A DNA stretch of 64,000 nt from Sulfitobacter delicatus (lineage in GTDB: Bacteria > Pseudomonadota > Alphaproteobacteria > Rhodobacterales > Rhodobacteraceae), in assembly GCF_900102535.1 (NCBI RefSeq), contig NZ_FNBP01000004.1:248001-312000 (forward strand). Reading direction: 5' to 3'. The notes beneath the pieces were generated by a model that was given only the letters and a program-made list of their open reading frames with translations, made no database searches and was not told where the DNA came from. How positions within the stretch are numbered: the stretch's first letter is position 1; each line of letters opens with the position of its first letter. The position numbers and the translations under genes were made by a program. Below are positions 54,422 through 63,833 of this stretch, piece after piece.

Positions 54422-56041
54422 ATGACGTCAAATCCTAAACCTCAAGAAATTACTCGGTCAGCTATTTCCGTCGACAAGCGTTCTGGGCAAGATGTCCTCA
54501 AAGGCTTGCGAACCAATGAAGTGTTCGTGGCCATCGTAGGCCCGGCCGGTTCCGGATCTGGGACTGCGGCAAAGATCCTAAAGGCATTTCTTGAGGAGAC
54601 TGACTTTGAGGTCGAAATTGTAAAGGCTAGCGCTCTAATTCGAGCTGCTGCCGAACGCGCAGGGCGTCCCGTGCCACCAACTGATGCACGTAAATCCATT
54701 GAGAATGTCGAAATGATGCAGGATCGCGGTGACGAGCTTCGGAAGGGAAAGCTGTACGCTCGTCCAGAGGATCATTCTGCAATCGCGCGTCTCGCTTTAA
54801 AGCAAATCGCCGAACTACGAGCGTCGCTTCAAGGGCAAACTTTCTCGGGTGTCCCAGTAGAGCCCGACGGGAAGCACAGAGCCTACATAATTGATTCACT
54901 TCGACACCCTGCTGAAGTCGCTATACTGCGTGAGGTTTACCAAGATGCCTTTACGTTACTTGGTATTGTCTGTGATCCAGTCAAACGAGAAAAGCGAATC
55001 CGTGAAAACTTCTTCGACCGATCCCAATGGGGTGAGCCGAAAGTAAGAGAGCAGGTTCGGGAGTTCTTGACACGAGATGAAGATGCACCCGAGAAGCATG
55101 GGCAGCATGTTTCTGATACATTTCACGAAGCTGACTTTTTTGTCGACAACTCTATCGACGCTGGCGACGATCTTGCTTTTACAGGCATGAATGATCAGCT
55201 TCGCCGCTTCGTAAATCTAATCACGCAGTCCAAGATTGTCCGCCCCACCATATCCGAAACAGCCATGCATCATGCACGCTCCGCCCAGATGAGAAGTGCT
55301 TGCTTGTCGCGACAGGTTGGCGCTGCGCTCGTGGATGCCAACGGCAATATTGTTGCAACCGGTACAAATGACGTGCCGCAAGCCGGAGGTGGCTTGTACG
55401 GAGAGGGATTCACAATACAGCTCGAAGGGGATCAAAGATGCGCTTTCCGTGACTCAGTGTTCTGTAGCAGCAACCGTGAGCAAAATAAGATCATCGAGGA
55501 GCTGCTTGAAGAATTTCCCGAACTGATGGAGGGCAAAGATAAGTTTGAAGTGCTCAAGCGCATTCGCGGGACAAGAATTGGTGGCTTGATTGAATTCAGC
55601 CGCGCTGTTCATGCGGAAATGGACGCAATATTGTCCGCGTCAATTTCTGGCACGTCTCCTTGCGGCTGCCGAATGTACGTGACCACTTATCCTTGCCATT
55701 ACTGCGCACGCCACATCGTGGCTTCAGGAATCGATGAGGTGCAGTTCATCGAGCCGTATCCCAAGAGCAAAGCCACTGAACTACACAGTGACTCGATAAC
55801 GACCGAATCCAACGATTGGACACCTCCATCGCAGGGAGGCACTCATGTCTTGTTTCGACCTTTTGTTGGTGTTGCGCCCCAGCTTTATCGAAGGGTCTTT
55901 TTGAAAGATAGAAGTTACAAGGATAAAATAACGGGCGAATTTGTATTTGGCACCCCGGATTGGGGTCGACCGACGGAAGTCTATAAGGTTTCGTATTCGG
56001 CCATGGAGGCTGAGCTAGCCTTGGAGGTCGACCGTGCGTGA
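54422..56041 (+). CDS. Antiviral nucleotide deaminase, AvcD/DcdV type
   Basis: 539 residues. N-terminal P-loop NTPase-like domain (VGPAGSGSGTAAK, 39-51) and C-terminal deoxycytidylate-deaminase domain with HAE (about 397) and PCHYC (about 425-428) for zinc. This exact two-domain layout defines AvcD/DcdV proteins, which deaminate dCTP/dCMP and starve phages of nucleotides. Known systems are held in check by a small RNA, AvcI, encoded next to the deaminase; the 98-base gap upstream is short and no obvious sRNA was seen. Lower GC than traG. Overlaps the next gene by eight bases. Confidence 0.85.
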   Translation: MTSNPKPQEITRSAISVDKRSGQDVLKGLRTNEVFVAIVGPAGSGSGTAAKILKAFLEETDFEVEIVKASALIRAAAERAGRPVPPTDARKSIENVEMMQDRGDELRKGKLYARPEDHSAIARLALKQIAELRASLQGQTFSGVPVEPDGKHRAYIIDSLRHPAEVAILREVYQDAFTLLGIVCDPVKREKRIRENFFDRSQWGEPKVREQVREFLTRDEDAPEKHGQHVSDTFHEADFFVDNSIDAGDDLAFTGMNDQLRRFVNLITQSKIVRPTISETAMHHARSAQMRSACLSRQVGAALVDANGNIVATGTNDVPQAGGGLYGEGFTIQLEGDQRCAFRDSVFCSSNREQNKIIEELLEEFPELMEGKDKFEVLKRIRGTRIGGLIEFSRAVHAEMDAILSASISGTSPCGCRMYVTTYPCHYCARHIVASGIDEVQFIEPYPKSKATELHSDSITTESNDWTPPSQGGTHVLFRPFVGVAPQLYRRVFLKDRSYKDKITGEFVFGTPDWGRPTEVYKVSYSAMEAELALEVDRA

Positions 56042-56549
56042 TCGCAAGCTCCATTTAGTATACAGCTCAACACCGTCAGAGGTGGCCAACACGCAAAGAG
56101 ACGAGTGGGGGTTTCAAAACGCACGTCAGCTGCAATTGTTCGACAGCTTTGATAAAATTCGCATTGTTCTGGTGCCTATTGCTGAGATTTCTGCTCACTC
56201 ATTCAGGAAGGCTATCCAGGAGAAGAACCCGTTACTTATAATTGATACGAGGACTTTTCCGGACTTTTTCTCAATATTTTCATCGACCGATGAAGCATTT
56301 TCGGATTTTCGAGCAAGAGGAATCGAATACAAGCGTATCCCATTGGAGCCTAGAGGACCTGATGGAGATGGCTGGGCGAATCTAGACACGCTAAGACGCC
56401 TCATTGGTGTGTATCTCGAACGCAAGGCGGGCGCGCCAGTGCTACTTCTTACAAGTACGTCAAAGAAATCAGCACAGCTAGCGGCGAAGGTCCCTGGGTA
56501 CCTATCTCAGGAAGTCGCCGAGACGTACCTTGAAGAATTTCCGACATGA
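56034..56549 (+). CDS. Hypothetical partner gene of the deaminase
   Basis: 171 residues, overlapping the deaminase gene by eight bases and the next frame by four. The middle (LLIIDTRTFPDFFSIFSS, IEYKRIPLEP) faintly recalls DUF488-type proteins, and VLLLTSTSKKSAQL recalls the end of that fold, but the match is weak. Operon position suggests it modulates or extends the deaminase defence. Confidence 0.6.
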   Translation: MRDRKLHLVYSSTPSEVANTQRDEWGFQNARQLQLFDSFDKIRIVLVPIAEISAHSFRKAIQEKNPLLIIDTRTFPDFFSIFSSTDEAFSDFRARGIEYKRIPLEPRGPDGDGWANLDTLRRLIGVYLERKAGAPVLLLTSTSKKSAQLAAKVPGYLSQEVAETYLEEFPT

Positions 56550-56908
56550 ACGAAGCCGACACCTGCAGGAAGTTTGTCGTCCCGAAGTTGCAGGAAGCAG
56601 GCTGGGATGATCGCCCGCACGCGATAAACGAGCAGAGAACTTTTACTGACGGCCGAGTTGTATTTGTCGGCGGCAAGGCTCGCCGTGGCAAGCAGAAGCG
56701 CTCAGACTATCTTCTCCGATATAATCCGGATTTCCCGATCGCCGTCGTTGAGGCCAAATCCCGCTACCGGCACGCCGCGGAGGGCCTCCAACAAGCCAAG
56801 GAATATGCTGAAATCCTTGGACTTCGGTTCGCGTATTCGACCAACGGGATCGAGATTGTTGAGTTCGACTGTAACCGGCCGATTGTTACCGCGGTGGTTT
56901 TGCCTTGA
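56546..56908 (+). pseudogene. Truncated type I restriction HsdR N-terminus
   Basis: The 120 codons match the start of HsdR: NEADTCRKFVVPKLQEAGWD, then a PD-(D/E)xK nuclease core with DYLLRYNPDFPIAVVEAKS, and GLRFAYSTNGIEI. Full HsdR is about 800 residues or more; here helicase and later domains are missing. Similarity seems to end at about 56870 where an IS66-type sequence begins. The hsdM and hsdS genes are also absent. Confidence 0.75.
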
Positions 56909-57182
56909 TGCGAGCGACGAGTTCTTCGTCATCGACAAAATCATCGAGGAATTGGTGCCAGCTGTCTGTGGTGCTTCGGGCATCCCTAAGCATGGCGGTT
57001 AGTTCCTCGACGCCGTCATCGGTCAGTGCGGTGATTGTTTCTTCCGGACCAGTATAGACGCTGATGATCGAGCCGTAGGTCAGGTTGTCGTCATTCCAGA
57101 CAATGGCTTCGAGAAGCTCCGGATCTTCGTCCATCATCTTGGCGACGTAGTCGAGGGTGCAGATGTGGGTGATGGCAGCCAT
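56886..57182 (-). CDS. IS66-associated small hypothetical protein
   Basis: 98 residues, acidic (MMDEDPELLEAIVWNDD, DDFVDDEELV). Start overlaps the transposase stop (TGATG). Small genes of this kind accompany some IS66 elements; function unknown. Confidence 0.65.
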   Translation of the reverse strand: MAAITHICTLDYVAKMMDEDPELLEAIVWNDDNLTYGSIISVYTGPEETITALTDDGVEELTAMLRDARSTTDSWHQFLDDFVDDEELVARIKAKPPR

Positions 57183-57958
57183 CAGGCGGCCTCGGCGTTT
57201 GGGGCGGCGAGTGGCGACCAGTTCCATGGCAGCAATTCGTCGAGGCGATTGATCTTGTGGTCGTGGATGCGGTTGAGGATGTCAGTGAGATACGCTTGGG
57301 GATCGAGGCCGTTCAGCTTCGCGGTTTCGATCACCGTCATTGCCCGCGCGAGTGTTTCGGCCCCGGTATCCGCACCGGCGAATAGCCAATTTTTTCTTCC
57401 GATTCCAATTGGTCTGAGCGCGCGTTCTGCAGGATTGTTGTCGATGGCCACCCGGCCATCTTCAAGGAACAGGCTGAATGCGGCGCGGCGGCTCAGCCCA
57501 TAGCGGAAGGCCTTGGCCAGATCGCCCTTGCCGGGGATCAGAGCAAGCTGGTTCTCTGACCATGCGAAGAAGGCGTCGACCTTCGGTTCACTGTATTTCT
57601 GGCGGACAGCACGGCGGATGTCAGCAGAACGACCGGAGATCTCTCGCTCGATGTCGTAGAGCGCGCCGATGCGGTCCAGCGCCTCGCGGGCGATGGCAGA
57701 TTTGGTCTTGCTCCATTCGTCATGGAAGTCGCGGCGCAGATGCGCCCAGCATGCCGCTTCGCGCAGGCGAGGTGTGCCGTCAGGTTCCGGTTCATAGAGC
57801 TTGGCATAACCCTTGTAGCCGTCGGCTTGCAGGATGCCGCGGGTATTGACCAGATGGCGCTGGACGTGTTCTTCCTTCCAATCCGGCGCGAAGGTGTAGA
57901 CCGCGCCAGGGGGAGAAGCGCTTGCCCAAGGCCGCTGATCGCGCACATAGGCCCAGCG
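57182..57958 (-). pseudogene. IS66 transposase TnpC, C-terminal part
   Basis: About 259 codons starting within [11 protein letters not shown] and containing [50 protein letters not shown] and the IS66 C-terminal box. The N-terminal half (leucine zipper, zinc finger and first catalytic Asp) is lost at the junction near 57958. Confidence 0.85.
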
Positions 57959-58701
57959 TGATCCGATCACCCTTCGCCAAGATGTAGTCGGCGATCTTGT
58001 GCCCGAGGGGATGGGGCCCCGCCCACAGCATGTAGTAGATTGGGACACCTCGCGTGTTCCTGACGACACTCGGTGTGGCGGCGTGGCCGAACAAGGTCTT
58101 CAGGCGGCCGACGTAGTGGTCAAGAAGCCGCTTGGCTGCATCGTCAACCTTGTGGCGGGTCGTATCCCCGAAGAGGTCGGTGCGCTCTGCGTAGACGAGG
58201 CTCTCCCAGTCCGCACCGCCGAAGCAGCCGTTCAGCCCTGCGCGCCAAGTTTCGGGAATGTCACCCGAGCGCGTGATCAATCTGTTGATGGCCATTCCAA
58301 GCGGGAAGTTTATGATCACCTCAAACTTCTTGGTTGATCCCAGAGCTGCGACGGTTCGCCAGTCCAGGTGGGGGCCATAAGGATCGAGGAAAGCAACACC
58401 CCTCATGTTCCGCCCCGCAATCCGCGGGACCAGCTTCTGGATCAATTCGTTCGCATCGCCAACCTGAACGCTGATCTTTCGAGCCGGGTACTCGGCCCTC
58501 AAGCCCTCGAGAAGGGTTGCGCGCCCTGCATCTGCGTCAAAGAAATGATATTGGGTGAAAGGGTGTTCGAGAGCGAGGGCTCGGTGCGGGGAGCCTTCGA
58601 TGAACTGCTCCTCGGACCGAACGAACTCGTCATCAAGATGACCTGAGCCCCGTATCTTCCTCCAGTTTTGGGTAAAGTCCGCTCCAAAGAGGAGACGGAC
58701 G

Positions 58702-58968
58702 ATGAAGCGATCAAGGTTCAACGAGGAACAGATCATCGGCATCCTGAAGGAGCAGGAAGCCGGCATGGCGACGGCTGACGTGTGCCGCAAGCACGGCGTG
58801 AGCACGGCGACGTTCTACAAGTGGAAGTCCCGGTATGGTGGCCTCGAAGTGTCCGAGGCCCGACGGCTGAAGGCGCTTGAGGATGAGAACGCGAAGCTGA
58901 AGAAGCTCCTCGCCGAAGCCATGCTCGACAACGCGATCCTGAAGGATGTCGCGTCAAAAAAATGGTAG
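58702..58968 (+). CDS. IS3 transposase OrfA
   Basis: 88 residues: helix-turn-helix ([34 protein letters not shown]) and a leucine-zipper-like end ([18 protein letters not shown]). Its 3' end contains a run of seven As just before TGG TAG, a likely -1 slip site for making OrfAB. Confidence 0.93.
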   Translation: MKRSRFNEEQIIGILKEQEAGMATADVCRKHGVSTATFYKWKSRYGGLEVSEARRLKALEDENAKLKKLLAEAMLDNAILKDVASKKW

Positions 58969-59801
58969 CGCCCGGTGTGAAGCGGGAGGCGGTAGCGCGC
59001 GTCGTGGAGACCCACGGGGTGAGCCAGCGCCGGGCGTGTCAGGTGCTGTCGATAGATCGGTCGAGCGCGCGCTATCGCAGCGTGCGACCCGACGATGCCG
59101 AGGCGAGGGCCGCGATGAAGGCGGTCGCGGCCGAGCGACGGCGCTTCGGATACCGGCGCATCCATATCATGCTCGAGAGGCAGGGGATCGCGATGAACCT
59201 CAAGAAGCTCCGGCGGCTCTACCGCGAGGAGAAGCTCCAGGTGCGCCGCAGGGGCGGCCGGAAGCGGGCTCTCGGGACACGAAGGCCAATGCTTGTGCCG
59301 GATTCCCCAAACGTCCGCTGGAGCCTCGATTTCGTCAGCGACGCCCTTACCGATGGGCGTCGGTTCCGGGTTCTCGCAGTGGTCGACGATTACAGCCGGG
59401 AATGCCTGGCCTTGGTGGCAGACACATCGCTGTCCGGCCTACGGGTCGTTCGAGAGCTGGAGGCGTTGATTGGGCGCCGAGGTCGGCCAGCGATGGTGGT
59501 CTCGGACAATGGCACCGAGCTGACATCCATGGCCGTGCTGTCCTGGTCTCAGCGCACCGGGGTCGACTGGCACTATATCGCACCGGGCAAGCCCATGCAG
59601 AACGGGTTCGTCGAGAGTTTCAACGGGCGGCTGCGAGACGAACTCCTGAACGAGACGCTGTTCTCGTCGCTCGGCGAGGCCCGGCACGAAATCGCGCTCT
59701 GGCAGCACGACTACAATCATCACCGCCCCCATTCCGGCATCGGGAATATCCCGCCAGCGGAGTTCGTGGCGCAGAAGGGACTGGCAATGCACGCCGCGTA
59801 G
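58962..59801 (+). CDS. IS3 transposase OrfB (DDE integrase core)
   Basis: 279 residues. [12 protein letters not shown], then catalytic DFVSDAL (first Asp), VSDNGTEL (second Asp) and [12 protein letters not shown] (Glu). The ATG lies inside the A-run shared with orfA; in practice it is probably made as an OrfAB fusion by -1 frameshifting. Confidence 0.93.
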   Translation: MVAPGVKREAVARVVETHGVSQRRACQVLSIDRSSARYRSVRPDDAEARAAMKAVAAERRRFGYRRIHIMLERQGIAMNLKKLRRLYREEKLQVRRRGGRKRALGTRRPMLVPDSPNVRWSLDFVSDALTDGRRFRVLAVVDDYSRECLALVADTSLSGLRVVRELEALIGRRGRPAMVVSDNGTELTSMAVLSWSQRTGVDWHYIAPGKPMQNGFVESFNGRLRDELLNETLFSSLGEARHEIALWQHDYNHHRPHSGIGNIPPAEFVAQKGLAMHAA

Positions 59802-59933
59802 CCCCAAACATAAACCCGCGGACTCTCCTAATGGCTGGAGGAGAGTCGGGGCTCAGGTCAAAGAAGCTGAAGGTCTTCGTCATCAGCACCGGCCCAGGCG
59901 TCGCGGATTCTTGACCGTCCCGCGCCGGCGAAT

Positions 59934-61337
59934 GGGTAGTGTCCCCGGAAATGGTGTAGGAACTGGCGTTCACCTGCTTCTTCATAGCTGGTGTCGCTCG
60001 TTCACTGGGCGGCGATCATCGTCGCCGCGTCGGGATCGTTGCACATGGCCGTCAGCTTTTCCACCGGCATGTAGCGGCGGGAGACGGCCCACTCATCGTT
60101 CTGTTCCAGCATCAGTGCGCCGACGATGCGGATGACGGCTTCGCGGTTCGGGAAGATCCCGACGACGTTGGTGCGCCGCTTGATCTCGTTGTTGACGCGC
60201 TCGAGCGGGTTCGTGCTGTGGAGCTTGCTGCGCAGGCTCTCGTCGAAGGCCATGTAGGCGAGGACATCGTGCTCGGCCTCATCCATCAGCTCGGCGACAT
60301 CGCGGAACCGGTCGCGCAGGTTGTCGGCGACCTCGCGCCAGCGGGCATGGGCCTGATCGCGGTCGGTCTCGGCGAAGACGGTCTTCACCACGGCGCTGAC
60401 CACCGGCTTGTTGGCCTTGCCCACGCGGGCCAGCAGGTTGCGTTGGAAATGCACGCGACAGCGCTGCCACCCGGCGCCCAGAACCTTGCGTGCGGCCGCT
60501 TTCAGGCCCTCATGGGCATCGCTGATGACCAGCTGCACGCCGCGCAGCCCGCGGCGCGTAAGCGACCTCAGAAAGTCAGCCCAGAACGTCTCGGCCTCGG
60601 ACGGCATGACCGTGATGCCGAGGATCTCGCGCCGCCCATCCGTGTTGACCGCCACGGCCACTATCACCGCCATCGAGACGATCCGCCCGCCCTCGCGCAG
60701 CTTCACGTAGGTCGCGTCGAGCCACAGAAACGGCCAGTCGCCCTCCAGTGGCCGGTTCAGGAACGTCTGCACACGTTCATCGATCTCCTCGCAAAGCCGC
60801 GAGACCTGGCTCTTGGAGGTGCCCGTCAGCCCCATCGCACGCACCAGGTCGTCGACGGCGCGGGTGGAGACGCCGTGGATGTAGGCTTCCTGGATCACGG
60901 CCATCAGCGCCTTCTCGGCCGTCCTGCGCGGCTCCAGGAACGTGGGAAAATAGCTGCCCTTGCGCAGCTTCGGGATGTTCAGGCCGATCGTGCCCGCGCG
61001 GGTATCCCACTGGCGCGGCCGGTAGCCGTTACGCTGGTTCTCCCGCTCCGAGCTGCGTTCGCCATGCCCTGCACCGCACACGGCGGCCACCTCGATGTCC
61101 ATCAGCCGCTGCGCGGCATCCTGGATCAGCTCGCGCAAAAAGTCCGCGTCATCGCTCTTGGCGATCGCCTCGGGAAGATCGATCATGGTCTCGGTCATCG
61201 TGCTCTCCTTCGTTGTCGTCGGTCGTTGAACAACCTCAGACTACGAAGAAGCGCGGTGGCCGCCAGCCCGGCCGCGCGCTGCGCTACGCCAAAGGCTCCG
61301 CGCGCGGCCTCCTACACCACCAGGTGGGGCACTACCC
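59934..61337 (-). mobile_element. IS256-family element
   Basis: 1404 bp bounded by imperfect 28-bp inverted ends beginning GGGTAGTG and sharing TGGTGTAGGA. No matching direct repeat flanks it (CGGCGAAT at one side, TTTCGGAG at the other), so DNA next to it was probably lost or rearranged after insertion. Confidence 0.85.
60002..61198 (-). CDS. IS256-family (Mutator-like) transposase
   Basis: 398 residues. Catalytic Asp in LDATYVKLREGGR, second Asp in VISDAHEGLKAA, Glu in NPLERVNNEIKRR, all in IS256-type contexts. CRVHFQRNLLARV is a further family motif. Complete, with GGAGAGCACG upstream of the start. Confidence 0.95.
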   Translation of the reverse strand: MTETMIDLPEAIAKSDDADFLRELIQDAAQRLMDIEVAAVCGAGHGERSSERENQRNGYRPRQWDTRAGTIGLNIPKLRKGSYFPTFLEPRRTAEKALMAVIQEAYIHGVSTRAVDDLVRAMGLTGTSKSQVSRLCEEIDERVQTFLNRPLEGDWPFLWLDATYVKLREGGRIVSMAVIVAVAVNTDGRREILGITVMPSEAETFWADFLRSLTRRGLRGVQLVISDAHEGLKAAARKVLGAGWQRCRVHFQRNLLARVGKANKPVVSAVVKTVFAETDRDQAHARWREVADNLRDRFRDVAELMDEAEHDVLAYMAFDESLRSKLHSTNPLERVNNEIKRRTNVVGIFPNREAVIRIVGALMLEQNDEWAVSRRYMPVEKLTAMCNDPDAATMIAAQ

Positions 61338-61458
61338 TTTCGGAGGGCGGGACGGGCGAACTCTGAATATCACAGAGTCTGACAGCGGCACGATCTTGCG
61401 GGCTGAACTGCCCGCGCATCTGGATATTCGCGGTGCAAGGTTGTTTTCCCACACTTGA
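61338..61458 (+). pseudogene. C-terminal tail of a sensor histidine kinase (probable)
   Basis: Directly outside the IS256 end a plus-strand frame reads GRTLNITESDSGTILRAELP then stops. Gly-Thr-x-x-x-Ala-x-Leu-Pro endings close the ATPase domain of many two-component kinases. Everything upstream is replaced by the IS. Short, so tentative. The following 150 bases to 61610 hold nothing I recognise. Confidence 0.35.
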
Positions 61459-61610
61459 AATGTGTCAGCGGCACGTTGCCCGCCACGCGTTGTTCCGCCG
61501 GGAGCAGTTCGTTGCTGTTGCGATCGGGGTGAGGCCTGATCGGGCAGGTCGACGACTCTGGGGAACTGTCCTCATGGAGGTGCGATAGGTGCTCCCGAGC
61601 CGTCGCTCCA

Positions 61611-63833
61611 TTATCCTGCGACGAAATCGCTAAGCAGAATGACTACCCATTCGGCAGACGTGAAGCCGCCGAGCAGGCGCGTATGTTGCACTGTGCACGC
61701 TCGGCCGCGCTCCGGTGTCGTGCGCTGCACCTCGGCCGCTTGCGGCGCGCGTGCACCCTCCAGGGCTGCGAGCACGGTCCGCCGAAAGATCTCCGCCGGA
61801 AGACTGCCGCCGGTGACGCGGTCCATTGGCGAGTTGTCGTCATTTCCCACCCAGACGCCGACGACGAGCCCGCGACCGCGCGCAAGGCCGATGAACCAAG
61901 CATCGCGGCTGTCCTGGCTCGTCCCCGTCTTGCCCAGGATATCGACTCCCTCGATGGCGGCGGCACGTCCCGTGCCTTCCTCAACGACCGCGCGCAACAG
62001 CGCCAGCATGGGTGCGTGCGCCCGGCTGAGGCTCACCTGCTCGCGCTCATTGACCGCGGTGATACTAAGTGCGTCGCTGCCCTCGCTCAGGCGCAGCGTT
62101 TCGATGCCGGTGGCCCGGACCGGAACCCGCCCACGGAGCAACCCGGCAAACGCTTCCGTCATGTCGAGCAAAGAGACCTCGGCGGTGCCGAGTGCCAAAG
62201 CGGGTGTCGGCAGGAGCTCGGCCTCGATGCCGAACAGCCGCGCCGCTTCGATGACCTTCCCGATGCCCACCTCCTGAGCCAGGCGAACAGTCGCAAGGTT
62301 GTAGGAATGGGCGAAAGCCTGGCGCAAGGTGACGGTGCCATGGCTTCTTCGGTCGAAGTTCTCGGGCGTCCAGTCGCCGATGGCGATCGCGCCGTCCGAG
62401 ATCCGGGTATCCGGTTGAGCACCCATGGCCAACGCCGCCATGTAGACGAACAGCTTGAAGGTGGAGCCTGGCTGACGCTTCGCGTCGGCTGCGCGGTTGA
62501 ACTGGCTGGTCTTGTAGTCGAGCCCCCCGACCATGGCGCGCACCCGCCCGTCCGGGGTCATGACCACAAGGGCTGCCTGTGTGGCCCCCGCCGCGGCGCC
62601 GTGTTCAGCCATGACCTCACGAACGATCCGCTCCGCGCTGGCCTGGAGCTTGGGGTTGAGGCTCGCGGTGGCGGACAGGCCTCCGCCGGACTGTCCCTTG
62701 AGCGTCTCCAGTTCCTTGAGCACCCAGTCCGCGAAATAGCTGCCCGCACGGCTAGGCAGCGGCTTGGGGTCAATTCCCGCCGGACCCTTCCGCGCCTGGT
62801 CAAGCGTGGCCCGGTCGATACGCCCCTGTTCCGCCATGAGTCTCAGGACCAGGGTTGCCCGCTCTCGTGCCGCGTCGAGGTTAGAAAGCGGGTTGACCTG
62901 CGAGGGCAACTGGATGGAGGCGGCGAGCAGGGCCGCCTCGGGCAGGTTCAACTCGCCGACGTCCTTGTCGAAATAGGTGTGAGCCGCTGCCGGCATCCCA
63001 TGAGCACCGGCACCGAGATAGATCGCGTTCAGGTAAAGCTCGAGGATGCGCTCCTTGCCCAGCTGCCGCTCAAGCATCGCTGCCAGCACGGCCTCCTGAA
63101 ACTTGCGGGCAAAGGTGCGCTCCGGCTTGAGGTAAAGGATCTTCACCAGCTGCTGGGAAATCGTGCTGCCGCCCTGCACGATGCCGCCTGCCTGGGTGTT
63201 GCGCACCAAGGCGCGCGCGGCGGCGCGCAGATCCACGCCGGTGTGCTCGAGGAAACGCCTGTCCTCGATGGCGACCACGGCCTCGCCGAGATGGGGCGGC
63301 ATCTCGGCCAGAGCAACATAGGGGGCGCGATAGGCGCCTCGCGAACTCAGGGTCTCTCCGTTCGCAAGCTGCACGGCAATCGTCGGCTCGGGCAGGGGCG
63401 GCAGGATATCGGCCAAGGGCAGATCCCGCATTGTCACCCACATCGCGAGAGCTGCAGCCGCCCCTCCTGCCAGGAGGAGAACGAGCGACCAGAGGGTGAG
63501 CCGCCAACCAAGACGGATCACTCGCACGCCATTCGCCCCCGCGGTCCGAAGGCGGGCCCATCTGGCGTGGAGCGGTGAGGCGGAGAGCGCAGCCCTTCTA
63601 TTGGCCGGGAACATCGATGTGGCGGCGGAGACCGCGCGATGAGCCATGCTGCGCACGTGCTTTGTGACACGCGATCCCCTGCCTGCAAGATGCGTTCTTG
63701 CCTGCTGGGCAACCCACATCCAGGTGCGTCTTGCCTTCACCTCACCTTCGCGTCGGACAGCCAGCCCGAGGGCCCGCAGAGCATCGCGCACCGAGCCTTC
63801 TGACCGTTCATCGTTCGGGTCGGGTTGCGGCAA
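61611..63833 (-). CDS. Class A penicillin-binding protein (PBP1A-like), 5' end uncertain
   Basis: Bifunctional peptidoglycan synthase. Long basic cytoplasmic N-terminus (about 110 residues), one membrane helix (LWSLVLLLAGGAAAALAMWV), glycosyltransferase domain with EDRRFLEHTGVD and STISQQLVK, and transpeptidase domain with SxxK in PGSTFKLF, SYN in AHSYNLATV and KTGTS. The only start in the window is a TTG at 63833 without a ribosome site, and the frame is open to base 64000 with Pro/Ser-rich codons, so the true start is probably beyond the edge. The last 25 residues (RLLGGFTSAEWVVILL) are unusual for the family. Confidence 0.88.
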   Translation of the reverse strand: MPQPDPNDERSEGSVRDALRALGLAVRREGEVKARRTWMWVAQQARTHLAGRGSRVTKHVRSMAHRAVSAATSMFPANRRAALSASPLHARWARLRTAGANGVRVIRLGWRLTLWSLVLLLAGGAAAALAMWVTMRDLPLADILPPLPEPTIAVQLANGETLSSRGAYRAPYVALAEMPPHLGEAVVAIEDRRFLEHTGVDLRAAARALVRNTQAGGIVQGGSTISQQLVKILYLKPERTFARKFQEAVLAAMLERQLGKERILELYLNAIYLGAGAHGMPAAAHTYFDKDVGELNLPEAALLAASIQLPSQVNPLSNLDAARERATLVLRLMAEQGRIDRATLDQARKGPAGIDPKPLPSRAGSYFADWVLKELETLKGQSGGGLSATASLNPKLQASAERIVREVMAEHGAAAGATQAALVVMTPDGRVRAMVGGLDYKTSQFNRAADAKRQPGSTFKLFVYMAALAMGAQPDTRISDGAIAIGDWTPENFDRRSHGTVTLRQAFAHSYNLATVRLAQEVGIGKVIEAARLFGIEAELLPTPALALGTAEVSLLDMTEAFAGLLRGRVPVRATGIETLRLSEGSDALSITAVNEREQVSLSRAHAPMLALLRAVVEEGTGRAAAIEGVDILGKTGTSQDSRDAWFIGLARGRGLVVGVWVGNDDNSPMDRVTGGSLPAEIFRRTVLAALEGARAPQAAEVQRTTPERGRACTVQHTRLLGGFTSAEWVVILLSDFVAG

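Larger units (their letters stand above)
56871..57958 (-). mobile_element. IS66-family remnant
   Basis: Left end near GTAACCGGCC at 56871, containing a small accessory gene and the last three quarters or less of a tnpC transposase. The other end is missing: at about 57958 transposase codons give way to a different gene read on the same strand. Not expected to move. Confidence 0.7.
58639..59860 (+). mobile_element. IS3-family element (IS407-like), complete
   Basis: 1222 bp. Ends begin TGACCTGAGCCCCG and are inverted over about 25 bases with TCCTCCAG further in. Flanked by the 4-bp direct repeat AAGA (58635-58638 and 59861-59864). TG...CA ends, the 4-bp duplication and orfA/orfB layout fit the IS407 subgroup. 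Both genes are intact, so it may be active and recent. Confidence 0.9.
57959..59933 (-). pseudogene. TcmP-like gene broken by insertion sequences
   Basis: Minus-strand codons 57959-58638 give EGSPHRALALEHPF, YHFFDADAGRATLLEGL, GVAFLDPYGPHLDW and FEVIINFPLGMAINRL, matching the three-Cys-motif partner protein TcmP. Removing the IS3 element and one copy of its target duplication, the same frame continues across 59861-59933 (RIRDAWAGADDEDLQLLDD). The N-terminus is cut by the IS256 element at 59933 and the C-terminus by the IS66 remnant. TcmP-type genes are linked with phage or mobile-element conflict; this one is dead. Confidence 0.65.

Noticed and set aside
58950-58970. A-run as evidence of pseudogenisation of the IS3 transposase
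   Set aside because: Such a run at the orfA/orfB junction is the normal frameshift signal of IS3 elements.
60218-61366. 382-codon plus frame opposite the IS256 transposase
   Set aside because: The minus-strand transposase has its full DDE set and matches the inverted ends.
61683-63578. 631-codon plus frame opposite the penicillin-binding protein
   Set aside because: All catalytic motifs are on the minus strand; the plus frame is low-information antisense.
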